A stretch of 17,721 nt of DNA, taken from positions 1-17,721 of the forward strand of contig CBFHVG010000094.1 in NCBI GenBank assembly GCA_965659005.1. Reading direction: 5' to 3'. Position 1 is the stretch's first letter. Each line of letters begins with the position of its first letter. A program made the translations under genes and the position numbers. This stretch comes from CAYPTY01 sp965659005. GTDB lineage: Bacteria > Bacteroidota > Rhodothermia > Balneolales > Balneolaceae. The notes under the pieces are model-generated. The model was not told the origin of the DNA. It did not search any database and was given only the letters and a program-made list of their open reading frames with translations. This document shows, in pieces, positions 7,356 to 15,421 of this stretch.

Positions 7356-8558
7356 TCAGAGCTCTATAGTTGTTATGATCATAATTGGCCTTCTGCTAGC
7401 ATCACTGTTCGCATTGTGAAGAAGAGTACTACTTATGATTCCTCTCTGTTCTAAAATGGAGAAGAAAAAATCTTCCTGATTACCATCACCAAACAAATAA
7501 CGGTTTGCATAAGCTGTCAGGTTAAATCGATAAGTGCTGTTTTCAGTGTCAACAAAGCCAAGAGAGTCACTGATTGCAAAAGTAAAATCATAGTTTGGAT
7601 CTAGATCCAATCCCTGATGTGAGTTAAGAAGAAGTGGCTGAGTTCTCACATGACCAAATGGAATAGTTGCATCCATGGTAGTTGTATCCTGAAATAGTAC
7701 CAACTCAACTTTTATAATATTAGAGCTGTTATATGGCTCTAGCTGACTGAAAAAGTTATTCTGCAGCATCGACTCATTTGTACTGTGTATCAATAGTCTA
7801 TCTGCTGGTATGTTATCATTACTTCTTTCAAGTGTATAACCATAATCACGGAGATTGATAGCAACAGCCCCTGTATCAGATGGATTTGTGACTAATAAAT
7901 TAGAGTTAGTTGCATCTAAAAATGCCAGTTTACTAGTAGCATTCACTGGTTCAATTAGTAATCCATTGAAGCCAAAAGAGAATAAAGAATCCTTTAGCGT
8001 TTCTTCCGAATTGTACAGAGCTCTGTATTCATCAAGAAATTCAGCAGGCAGGTCAAAAGTAACAGTATCCTGGTTCTCTCTGGTAAAAGTAGCAACAAGG
8101 TCAGTAGAATTATAAGCTATGGCATCATCAGCAAGTAAAGCTCCACCTCTCCAGATTTCAGAGACATTATACACATTGAATTCGGTGGTTGAGGTGGTAT
8201 CTCCCCAAACATTATTGTCATCAAAAGTTAACTGGAGTTGCAGTAAAGCAGCTTCAGATATTGTTGTTATAGCTGGTATTTCTCTAATATCTGGCTTTAT
8301 GAGTGTCCTTGCCACAATGTCGCCATACAATGGGTCCTGGTAACTTCCCATAGCTGCAAACTGCAACAACCCTGTGTAGGTATTGTAGTTAACCTCATTA
8401 ATGTTATCAATGAAGAGGGTGTCGAACCTGAATTCCTGTGTGGATTCAACGAATGACTCCCCTACCAGTCCTGGTTCTTCATTACAGGCAAAAAAACTGC
8501 CGACGATTAATAAAGGGAGTAAGAACCGCCAGATTCTTACATTTCGATCCTTAGTCAC
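7356..8558 (-). CDS. DUF4270-like outer-membrane lipoprotein
   Basis: The 400-residue protein has a lipoprotein-type signal: positive N-terminus, hydrophobic 11-22, then SFFAC with the candidate lipidated Cys25. The lipobox is relaxed, with Phe at -3 and -2. After the cysteine an acidic, Gly-containing linker (NEEPGLVGESFV) leads into a beta-rich, Asp/Asn/Thr-rich extracytoplasmic region, which resembles the DUF4270 lipoproteins of Bacteroidota. The start is a GTG codon (8556-8558); no ATG is available before the signal sequence. It lies 14 bases after the glycogen-synthase-like gene and ends one base before the outer-membrane barrel gene. From memory, DUF4270 genes commonly follow a short glycogen/starch synthase gene in Flavobacteriia, which supports the call. 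The function is not known. Confidence 0.6.
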   Translation of the reverse strand: MTKDRNVRIWRFLLPLLIVGSFFACNEEPGLVGESFVESTQEFRFDTLFIDNINEVNYNTYTGLLQFAAMGSYQDPLYGDIVARTLIKPDIREIPAITTISEAALLQLQLTFDDNNVWGDTTSTTEFNVYNVSEIWRGGALLADDAIAYNSTDLVATFTRENQDTVTFDLPAEFLDEYRALYNSEETLKDSLFSFGFNGLLIEPVNATSKLAFLDATNSNLLVTNPSDTGAVAINLRDYGYTLERSNDNIPADRLLIHSTNESMLQNNFFSQLEPYNSSNIIKVELVLFQDTTTMDATIPFGHVRTQPLLLNSHQGLDLDPNYDFTFAISDSLGFVDTENSTYRFNLTAYANRYLFGDGNQEDFFFSILEQRGIISSTLLHNANSDASRRPIMIITTIEL

Positions 8559-8572
8559 TATGTAATTGAGAC

Positions 8573-9385
8573 TTATTCTGTTGCTATTTTATCAGCTATC
8601 TGATGGTAGTAATCAGCAAATTTAGCTGATACATCTTCTGGAGATCCCTGGATTTGATGTGGTTTAATGGATAGTTCTTTAAACAGACCATCAAACTCAT
8701 CTCTGAGGTTATTTCCAGTAACCACATGATCACTGTATTTAAGACCTAACTTCAGCAGATCCACTTTGCCATCCTCGGTAAGAGAATGTATATCCACATC
8801 TTCAGGTAAGCCAAGTAACTCAAGGATGCGGGGGTTTTTGAAAACTCCCTCGTTTAGCGGATGGTGTAAATTATAAACGATCTTCGTGTTATCGAACAAT
8901 CCGTTGTCCTTATACTTGGTTTTCGCAAGAAGTGGAATTAAACCAGCCGGCCAATCATGACAATGAATGATGTCTGGTTTCCAACCAAGCTTGATAACTG
9001 TTTCAAGTACACCTTTATTGTAGAAGGCTACTCTTTCATCGTTGTCAGGATAAAATTCCTCTGAATCTGGTTTTTTAAATAGTCCTTTTCTCTTGTAATA
9101 GGTGTCATTATCAAGGAAATAAACCTGCAGCTTAGCATTAGGAATGCTAGCTACTTTAATTTTCATGCTCTCTTTGTTTTCACCAACCTCGACTTCAATA
9201 CCGGAAAGTCTGATAACTTCATGTAATCGATTTCTTCTGTCGTTAATTGTACCATATTTTGGTAGAAGGATTCTTATTTCAAAACCCTGATCCTGCAGCG
9301 AGGCAGGTAAAAAGCGCAATAAATCAGCAGTATGCGTCATTCTTGCAAAAGGAGAGATTTCAGCAGCAGCGTATAAAATCTTCAT
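8573..9385 (-). CDS. Half-length GT5 glycogen/starch synthase-like protein
   Basis: The 270 residues match only the N-terminal Rossmann half of a GT5 glycogen synthase (normally about 480). Recognisable parts are MKILYAAAEISPFA (1-14), the helix DLLRFLPASLQDQGF (21-35), HCHDWPAGLIP (141-151), YNLHHPLNEGVF (171-182, matching the FTIHN region) and LGLKYSDHVVTGN (213-225). The KxGGL loop, which binds ADP-glucose and contributes to catalysis in GlgA, is replaced by RMTHT (15-19), and the C-terminal half with the E-x7-E site is absent. The DNA after the stop moves straight into the next gene, so this is not a recent frameshift. Similar short proteins are, to my recollection, annotated as glycogen/starch synthase in Bacteroidota. 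Glycogen synthesis by this protein alone is doubtful; it could be a regulator, a partner subunit, or a divergent enzyme. Starts 2 bases after comA. Confidence 0.75.
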   Translation of the reverse strand: MKILYAAAEISPFARMTHTADLLRFLPASLQDQGFEIRILLPKYGTINDRRNRLHEVIRLSGIEVEVGENKESMKIKVASIPNAKLQVYFLDNDTYYKRKGLFKKPDSEEFYPDNDERVAFYNKGVLETVIKLGWKPDIIHCHDWPAGLIPLLAKTKYKDNGLFDNTKIVYNLHHPLNEGVFKNPRILELLGLPEDVDIHSLTEDGKVDLLKLGLKYSDHVVTGNNLRDEFDGLFKELSIKPHQIQGSPEDVSAKFADYYHQIADKIATE

Positions 9386-9387
9386 AT

Positions 9388-10215
9388 TTAATTTTCGTCT
9401 CTAGAATTAGATTTATTGTTCTGTAGCGACTCATTCATTTCATCATCATCAACTGAGTAAAAATCTAACAGAGTATCACCTCTTAGACCTTGACGAATAG
9501 TTTCCAACGATATCACTTCATTAGGGTCTATGTTACCCAGATTGACATTCGAGCCAAACTTCTTGATGAACCAGACTTGTTGTTCTTTTTGTGGTGCTTC
9601 AAAGATAAGCTTCTCTGTTGGTATTTCATGAACTATCTCATCAATTAAACCAGATCTGACTTCACCATTAGGTCTGAAGACACCAACAGTTCCACTTTCT
9701 CTGGCTTCACAAATAATTTTATGAGCACCAGCTTCAAGCTCATCTTTTATAATTTCAACCCAACGGTAAGGAGGCATAATCTCATTTGGGTTTTTACTAC
9801 CCACCTCACTCAGCACCGTATAATTTTTACTGAAATCTGTGATGATTTCCTGTTTTTTTGAGTCAGAAAGCCAAATAGTCCCATTTGAAACCTCCATTAA
9901 GTCAATGTCATACTCATCCAGCAGCCTTTTATAGTCATCTAGCTGATCTCTCATAGCGTAAGCTTCAAAAAGAGTTCCACCGAAATAGACCGGTATCCCT
10001 GCGTTTCTGTAGACGTCAATCTTAGCTTTGAGATTCTTGGTTATGTAGCTGGTTCCCCAGCCCATTTTAAGTACATCAACGTAATCGGCACATGTTTCAA
10101 CAAAATCTTCAGCTTGTCTGACGCTGAATCCTTTATCAAGTGCCATGGTTGTTCCGTAATCCCGAGGTTTTTCTGTTCTTTCCGGAAGGAAATTAAGTGA
10201 AAATGGCATAGGCAT
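9388..10215 (-). CDS. comA: Phosphosulfolactate synthase (ComA family)
   Basis: ComA-family enzymes add sulfite to phosphoenolpyruvate to give (R)-2-phospho-3-sulfolactate, the first step to sulfolactate and, in methanogens, coenzyme M. The 275-residue protein is a TIM-barrel type of the expected length and shows KPRDYGTTMALDKG (16-29), DVLKMGWGTS (47-56), FGGTLFE (78-84), EVSNGTI (108-114), SEVGSKNP (136-143), CEARESGTVG (169-178) and NLGNI (225-229), all recognisable family positions. The last 20 or so residues are an acidic Asn-rich tail. Two ATGs lie near the start (codons 1 and 3). It sits inside a glycogen-metabolism operon, 52 bases after malQ and 2 bases before the synthase-like gene. 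A role in sulfonolipid or sulfolactate formation is inference; later pathway genes (ComB, ComC) are not in the window. Confidence 0.88.
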   Translation of the reverse strand: MPMPFSLNFLPERTEKPRDYGTTMALDKGFSVRQAEDFVETCADYVDVLKMGWGTSYITKNLKAKIDVYRNAGIPVYFGGTLFEAYAMRDQLDDYKRLLDEYDIDLMEVSNGTIWLSDSKKQEIITDFSKNYTVLSEVGSKNPNEIMPPYRWVEIIKDELEAGAHKIICEARESGTVGVFRPNGEVRSGLIDEIVHEIPTEKLIFEAPQKEQQVWFIKKFGSNVNLGNIDPNEVISLETIRQGLRGDTLLDFYSVDDDEMNESLQNNKSNSRDEN

Positions 10216-10267
10216 CTAAAAAGTCAAAGCCCTAAAGATACGAAAAGGTAGCTTAGTATAAAAAAGC

Positions 10268-11770
10268 TCAATTTTCGTCGGACTGTCTGTTACTTAGGTT
10301 TATAAGTTCTTTAATTCTGTTTTTATCAACGTCATGGAGCATGTCTTCAGTATATCTCCATAACCAGTTTCCATCTGTGGTACCAGGGAAATTCACTCTA
10401 TGTTCAGTATCCAGGTTCATGTAGTCCTGCAGAGGGAAAATTGCCTGATCTGCCACAGACATCATTCCAAGGCGAATGAAATCCCAATTAATCTGTTCTC
10501 CACCACTTTTACAGTAGGTTCTCGCATTATGACGCTCATGCTCTGGAGCAGCATTATACCATCCAATTGAAGTATCATTATCGTGCGTACCTGTGTAGGT
10601 CACACAGTTCTGCGGATAATTGTGAGGTAAAAAACTATTCGTTGAGTCTGAATCGAAGGCAAACTGAATGATCTTCATACCCGGGAAATTATAATGGTCG
10701 CGAAGGGCTTCAACTTCCGGAGTCATAACACCCAAATCTTCTGCAATCATTGGTATTTCACCACATTCTTTGAGAATTGCGTCAAACAATTTGTAAGCTG
10801 GTCCTTTAACCCAACGTCCTTTTATGGCGGTTTCCTCTGTTGCTTTTACTTCCCAATAAGCTTCAAATCCACGGAAATGATCCACTCGAATAGCGTCACA
10901 GAGGTAGAACATGTGTTTAAATCGAGCTACCCACCAGCTAAATCCATCCTTTTCAAGTACATCCCATTTATATAGAGGATTACCCCAAAGCTGACCTGTT
11001 TCACTGAAATAATCTGGTGGTACACCAGCAATCAGTGTTCGATTTCCATCTTTATCGACTTCAAAAAATTCGGGGCTTGCCCAGACATCTGAACTATTGT
11101 GATCCACAAAAATTGGGATATCACCTATAACGCGAATACCCTTTTGATTAGCATAATCTTTCAGTTCAAACCACTGATTGTAAAACTCGAATTGCAACCA
11201 ATACTGAAGGCGAATTTCATCAATATGTTCTGCTGCATACTTCTCGAGCGTTTTTGAATCTCTCTGAGCAAGCTTTTTATCCCATAAATTCCATGGTTTT
11301 TTACCATTATTGATGAAGCAAACCATGAACACAACATAATCATCAAGCCATTCTGAGTGCTGTTCTTTAAAGGCATCGAATGCTTTTTGGTCTTCCTCAG
11401 ATATATTCAAAAAGAAGGATTCAGCAGCCTTCTCGAATAACTTATCTTTATTTTCAAAAGCAGCATCATAATCAACTACAGTGCCCCCATTCAATTGAAT
11501 GGAATCCAGGTCTTTTTGAGAAACTAGCCCTTTTGCTTTTAGAATATCAGGACTAATCAGATAAACATTACCTGCAAAGGCTGAATAACTTGCATAGGGT
11601 GAATTCCCATAACCGGTTGGTGTCAGAGGAAGAACCTGCCAGATAGTTTGATTTGTTTCTACCAGGAAGTCGATGAAGTTCCGCGCTTCATATCCAAGGT
11701 CACCAATTCCGTATTTTCCTGGAAAGGAGGTAGGGTGTACAAGAGTACCCGCAGATCTCGGAAATCTCAT
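10268..11770 (-). CDS. malQ: 4-alpha-glucanotransferase (amylomaltase, GH77)
   Basis: MalQ transfers alpha-1,4-glucan segments between maltodextrins, releasing glucose. The protein has 500 residues, the compact amylomaltase type. The start RSAGTLVHPTSFPGKYGIGDLG (5-26) is the GH77 acceptor-site signature. Catalytic residues are the nucleophile Asp297 in RVDHFRG (295-301), acid/base Glu344 in IAEDLG and transition-state Asp397 in THDNDT. The 250s loop motif (around VPPDYFSETGQLWGNP, 250-265) is also present. It starts 12 bases after glgB, and both act on alpha-glucans, so shared transcription makes functional sense. No Shine-Dalgarno sequence precedes the ATG. Confidence 0.96.
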   Translation of the reverse strand: MRFPRSAGTLVHPTSFPGKYGIGDLGYEARNFIDFLVETNQTIWQVLPLTPTGYGNSPYASYSAFAGNVYLISPDILKAKGLVSQKDLDSIQLNGGTVVDYDAAFENKDKLFEKAAESFFLNISEEDQKAFDAFKEQHSEWLDDYVVFMVCFINNGKKPWNLWDKKLAQRDSKTLEKYAAEHIDEIRLQYWLQFEFYNQWFELKDYANQKGIRVIGDIPIFVDHNSSDVWASPEFFEVDKDGNRTLIAGVPPDYFSETGQLWGNPLYKWDVLEKDGFSWWVARFKHMFYLCDAIRVDHFRGFEAYWEVKATEETAIKGRWVKGPAYKLFDAILKECGEIPMIAEDLGVMTPEVEALRDHYNFPGMKIIQFAFDSDSTNSFLPHNYPQNCVTYTGTHDNDTSIGWYNAAPEHERHNARTYCKSGGEQINWDFIRLGMMSVADQAIFPLQDYMNLDTEHRVNFPGTTDGNWLWRYTEDMLHDVDKNRIKELINLSNRQSDEN

Positions 11771-11782
11771 AAATGAATAGTC

Positions 11783-13990
11783 TTACTTTTTAAGTTTTAA
11801 AATTATTCCAGCCAACGGCGGTAGTGAAACATGCATATGTGCAGGTTGATCATGCCAGTCGCCCAAGTGAGCTGTTGCAAAACTGTTTCCTGCATTAGAT
11901 CCGCCATAGTACTCCGAATCACTATTTAGAATGACTTCATAAACACCCTCTTCAGGCACCCCGATTTTATATGCATTATGTGGTGTAGGCGTGAAGTTCA
12001 AAATAGTAACTGTAAAATCATCCGGGTTTTTTCCCCTTCTTACAAATGACAAGATACTGTTATTTGCATCAGTAAAATCAATCCATTCGAATCCGCGCCA
12101 TTCGTCATCGATTTCATATAATGAACCTTCCGATGTATAAAGTTTATTCAAATCTTTAACAAAGGTTTGTGTGCCACGGTGCTTGTCCCAGTCAAGAAGG
12201 TGCCAGTCTAGTGATTTGGACTCAGACCACTCATCCCACTGGCCAATCTCCATGCCCATGAAAGTTAATTTCTTTCCGGGATGTGTGAACATGTATGTTA
12301 ATAAAAGTCTTAGGTTGGCAAATTTCTGCCAGTCATCCCCAGGCATTTTAGAAAGCATTGCTTTCTTCATGTGAACAACCTCGTCATGAGAAAAAGGCAG
12401 AATAAAGCTTTCAGAGAATGCATAAATGAGCGAAAATGTGAGTTGATCCTGATGATATTTTCTATGAATAGGATCCTTCTCAATGTAACTCAGGGTATCA
12501 TTCATCCAGCCCATATTCCATTTAAAATCAAAGCCTAGGCCTCCGGTTTGGGTAGGTCTCGATACACCGCCCCATGATGTCGATTCTTCTGCGAAAGTTA
12601 TGGTACCAGGAAAGTGTTCATGAACCGCATCATTAAATGATCTAAGGAAATCTATCGCTTCTAAATTCTCTCGCCCTCCATACTCATTTGGAATCCATTC
12701 ACCTTCTTCTCTCGAATAGTCCAAATATAGCATAGAAGCTACTGCATCAACACGCAGACCATCAATATGGAATTTATCACACCAGTAAAGTGCATTCGAA
12801 ATGAGAAAGTTCTTAACCTCATTTCGCCCAAAATTAAAAATACACGTGCCCCAGTCTTTATGTTCTCCTTGTCTTGGGTCCTCGTGCTCATATAATCCGG
12901 TCCCATCAAATCGTCTCAAGCCGTGATCATCTTTTGCAAAATGTGCCGGAACCCAGTCAACTATTACACCTATTCCATTTCGATGGCATTCATCTACGAA
13001 GTACATAAAATCAGCGGGGTCGCCAAATCGACTGGTAGGAGCGTAGTAACCCGTTATCTGATAACCCCATGACGGATCATAAGGGTGTTCTGCAATAGGC
13101 ATCAGTTCAACATGAGTGTATCCCATTTCTTTTACATAGGGAACGAGTTCATCTGCCAGTTGTCTGTAGGATAAGAAGGTCTGGTCTACTCCTACATTTC
13201 TTTTCCATGAACCAGCATGGATTTCGTAAACAGATATTGGAGCGTCATGACTTTGACTTTCTTTTCGTTTTGTAATCCACTCCTTATCACTCCACTTATA
13301 ATTATCTATGCTTGTAATTACAGATGCTGTTGCTGGTCTCAATTCTGCATGAAAGGCATATGGATCTGATTTGATAAGCGGTGCTGTTTGAGCGGGTGTA
13401 ATGATTTCATATTTATATACATCACCTTCGCCCACAAGAGGAATAAATACTTCCCATAAACCCTGATCATGATGTTTTCTCATCCTGTGAATGCGGCCAT
13501 CCCAACCATTGAATGACCCAATTACGCTCACTCTTAGAGCCGATGGTGCTGAAACGACAAAATGAGTTCCTTTTACACCGTTCACTTCGGTTATGTGCGC
13601 CCCCATGAAATCATAGGATTTGTAATGATTACCCTCGCCCCAGAGTTGTAAATCAAAATCGGAAATCATGGGTGAAAAGGAGTAGGCATCCGGAGTGTCA
13701 TAAGTTGCCCCATCATGAGTAGTTACACTCAACGTATAATCAAATGCATTCTTTCGCCTTGGGAATACATGTTCAAAAAGACCCTCATCTGATACTCTGG
13801 TCAAGGCCGTCTTTTTTCCACCAATCAGCACATCTATTTGTGCAGCAAAGGGGTTAAATGAACGTAGAACCAGTTGCTCAGTTTTGCCTTTCTTGAATTT
13901 ATGTAGTCCTAATACCGAAAAAGGATCCCCGTGTGACCCATTTCCAATAGTCTCTATGACAGATTTAGGGAGCGTTGTTTTCATCACCAT
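11783..13990 (-). CDS. glgB: 1,4-alpha-glucan branching enzyme (GH13_9)
   Basis: GlgB cuts an alpha-1,4 chain and rejoins it by an alpha-1,6 bond, building branched glycogen. The 735-residue protein is full length with the two N-terminal beta domains of long-form GlgB: an N1 domain (about 10-105) and CBM48 (about 125-215). The catalytic barrel follows with VYEIHAGSWKR (254-264), ELMPIAEHPYDPSWGYQ (295-311), nucleophile Asp415 in GLRVDAVASMLYLDYSR, acid/base Glu468 in TFAEEST and Asp536 in FSHDEVVH; a C-terminal beta domain closes the protein. The first two possible starts are ATG codons 1 and 3. It is the first gene of the minus-strand cluster, behind a predicted promoter 24 bases upstream. 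ADP-glucose pyrophosphorylase and phosphorylase genes are not in the window. Confidence 0.97.
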   Translation of the reverse strand: MVMKTTLPKSVIETIGNGSHGDPFSVLGLHKFKKGKTEQLVLRSFNPFAAQIDVLIGGKKTALTRVSDEGLFEHVFPRRKNAFDYTLSVTTHDGATYDTPDAYSFSPMISDFDLQLWGEGNHYKSYDFMGAHITEVNGVKGTHFVVSAPSALRVSVIGSFNGWDGRIHRMRKHHDQGLWEVFIPLVGEGDVYKYEIITPAQTAPLIKSDPYAFHAELRPATASVITSIDNYKWSDKEWITKRKESQSHDAPISVYEIHAGSWKRNVGVDQTFLSYRQLADELVPYVKEMGYTHVELMPIAEHPYDPSWGYQITGYYAPTSRFGDPADFMYFVDECHRNGIGVIVDWVPAHFAKDDHGLRRFDGTGLYEHEDPRQGEHKDWGTCIFNFGRNEVKNFLISNALYWCDKFHIDGLRVDAVASMLYLDYSREEGEWIPNEYGGRENLEAIDFLRSFNDAVHEHFPGTITFAEESTSWGGVSRPTQTGGLGFDFKWNMGWMNDTLSYIEKDPIHRKYHQDQLTFSLIYAFSESFILPFSHDEVVHMKKAMLSKMPGDDWQKFANLRLLLTYMFTHPGKKLTFMGMEIGQWDEWSESKSLDWHLLDWDKHRGTQTFVKDLNKLYTSEGSLYEIDDEWRGFEWIDFTDANNSILSFVRRGKNPDDFTVTILNFTPTPHNAYKIGVPEEGVYEVILNSDSEYYGGSNAGNSFATAHLGDWHDQPAHMHVSLPPLAGIILKLKK

Positions 13991-14014
13991 CCAGAAAAAA
14001 ATTTAGCCTGAAAG

Positions 14015-14042
14015 ATAATAAAATTAGCGCAATTCCTTTCAA
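14015..14042 (-). promoter_or_regulatory. Predicted promoter for the glgB operon
   Basis: On the minus strand, TTGAAA (14042 to 14037) and TATTAT (14020 to 14015) are separated by 16 bases and each match the sigma-70 consensus boxes at 5 of 6 positions. The -10 box ends 24 bases before the glgB ATG. It lies in the 96-base divergent gap shared with the lolC/E-type gene. Promoter rules in this phylum differ partly from E. coli, so confidence is limited. Confidence 0.4.
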
Positions 14043-14086
14043 GGATTTGAAGTGCTTTCAATTTTACGAACAGCTATCTTAAAAGA

Positions 14087-15313
14087 ATGGAATACACCGG
14101 TTTCATCGCCAGGCGATACCTCTTTTCGAAAAAACACATTTCACTTATATCCACTTTGACTACCATTAGCATTGTGGGTGTATCGATTGGGACAGCTTTG
14201 CTTATTGTAGTCCTGTCTGTTTTCAATGGTTTTTTTGATGTAATTAAAGGACTATTACTATCAACCGACCCTGATATTAGAATTGAATATGTGAATGAAA
14301 GTTTCTTTTCAGAGAGTGTGGAATTGAAGCAAAGCTTAAGCGAGATTCCGGAAATTCAGATCATATCACCCTATGTACAAGGAAAAGCTCTCATGGTGTA
14401 TGGAAATGATCAGAATGAAGTAGTTCAGGTAAAGGGGGTTAAGCAGGATAAGTTTTTCGTTTTTTCTCAGGATCCAAATAAGGTGACTTCAGGCGTTTTT
14501 GATACTAGTGTCAAGAATCGAAGACCTGGTGTATTAATGAGCGATGGATTAATGAATAATTATGGAATTCGCTTAAACGAAGAGCTGGCATTATTGAGTG
14601 CAAGAGGAATGAGAAGAGCTCTTACTCAAATCTCACTACCTCGCATATACCGTTTTCAGGTAAGAGGAACCTACTCCATGACCCAGGTAACCAGCGGAGA
14701 AGTAGTTATAATTGACATGGTTGCTGCCCAACGACTTTTTAATGCCAGAAATAAGGTTTCAGGTATTGATATAAAACTGGATAAAAATGAAAACGCTGAA
14801 CAAGTTAAGTCTGAGCTTTCAGCAAAACTGGGTCCGGATTACAAGATTTCAACCTGGTATGATCTTCAAAAGCCTCTTTATGACGTAATGTATCTTGAGA
14901 AATGGGGTTCCTATATCATCCTCATGATCATTGTGATTGTTGCCGTTCTTAATATTCTTGGCTCTCTAACGATGATTGTAATCCAGAAACAACGCGATAT
15001 AGGTTTGTTGATTTCAATGGGTGTAAGTAGTGACGACATCAAAAAGATATTCCGCAAACAGGGTCTTTATATTGGAATGATTGGCTGTGGTATTGGAGGA
15101 AGCCTAGGATTTTTACTGAGTTGGCTTCAAAACAAATTTGGGCTAATCAAATTATCCTCAGCCTTTATTATTGATGCTTACCCTTCAGAGATAAGTGCTT
15201 TTGACATTTCGGTAGTCTTAGTAGCCAGCTTACTTCTCTGTGTCTTAGCCAGCTGGTACCCTTCCATCAGAGCATCAAAAATCAAACCAGCAGAAGCACT
15301 CAGATACGAGTAG
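14087..15313 (+). CDS. LolC/LolE-type lipoprotein-releasing ABC transporter permease
   Basis: LolC and LolE form the inner-membrane part of the LolCDE exporter that extracts lipoproteins and loads them on LolA. The 408-residue protein has the family layout: ARRYLFSKKHISLISTLTT (8-26) leading into membrane helix 1 (about 20-48), a large periplasmic domain (about 60-270) and three C-terminal helices (about 275-299, 327-348 and 372-391), ending with ASWYPSIRASKIKPAEALRYE. Sequence alone does not tell me whether it is LolC, LolE or a single LolF-type subunit. The ATPase partner LolD is not adjacent. It stands alone between two oppositely oriented transcription units. The window's lipoprotein and outer-membrane genes would depend on this system. 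Confidence 0.88.
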   Translation: MEYTGFIARRYLFSKKHISLISTLTTISIVGVSIGTALLIVVLSVFNGFFDVIKGLLLSTDPDIRIEYVNESFFSESVELKQSLSEIPEIQIISPYVQGKALMVYGNDQNEVVQVKGVKQDKFFVFSQDPNKVTSGVFDTSVKNRRPGVLMSDGLMNNYGIRLNEELALLSARGMRRALTQISLPRIYRFQVRGTYSMTQVTSGEVVIIDMVAAQRLFNARNKVSGIDIKLDKNENAEQVKSELSAKLGPDYKISTWYDLQKPLYDVMYLEKWGSYIILMIIVIVAVLNILGSLTMIVIQKQRDIGLLISMGVSSDDIKKIFRKQGLYIGMIGCGIGGSLGFLLSWLQNKFGLIKLSSAFIIDAYPSEISAFDISVVLVASLLLCVLASWYPSIRASKIKPAEALRYE

Positions 15314-15352
15314 CGGATATTCGTTATTCGTTTAGAATTTATGTCAATGGCA

Positions 15353-15412
15353 GAATTTCGAATTTCGAACATTCCGTCATTCGGATTTCGGTCATTCGGA
15401 TTTCGGTCATTC
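15353..15412. repeat. Short tandem repeats between convergent lolC/E-type and murF-like genes
   Basis: The heptamer GAATTTC is repeated head to tail at 15353-15366. The 15-base unit GTCATTCGGATTTCG then occurs twice exactly (15376-15390 and 15391-15405), followed by a 7-base partial third copy (15406-15412). ATTCG-like words continue to the left (from about 15318). It fills the 108-base convergent gap (15314-15421), where no clear terminator hairpin was found. It resembles short intergenic repeats scattered in some Bacteroidota genomes, but this is recollection. Confidence 0.75.
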
Positions 15413-15421
15413 AAACTTAGA

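Noticed and set aside
8559..8573. Possibility that the short glycogen-synthase-like gene is a frameshifted full-length gene
   Set aside because: Only 14 bases separate it from the next gene, whose protein is a lipoprotein unrelated to the GT-B C-terminal half, so no synthase remnant is present.
10216..10267. Terminator or internal promoter between malQ and comA
   Set aside because: The 52-base gap has only a 5-bp AGCTT/AAGCT inverted repeat and no matching promoter boxes; nothing reportable.
14037..14061. Direct repeats CTTTCAA and a TTCAA/TTGAA dyad in the divergent glgB gap, as an operator
   Set aside because: The words are short, A/T-rich and partly explained by the predicted -35 box; chance cannot be excluded.
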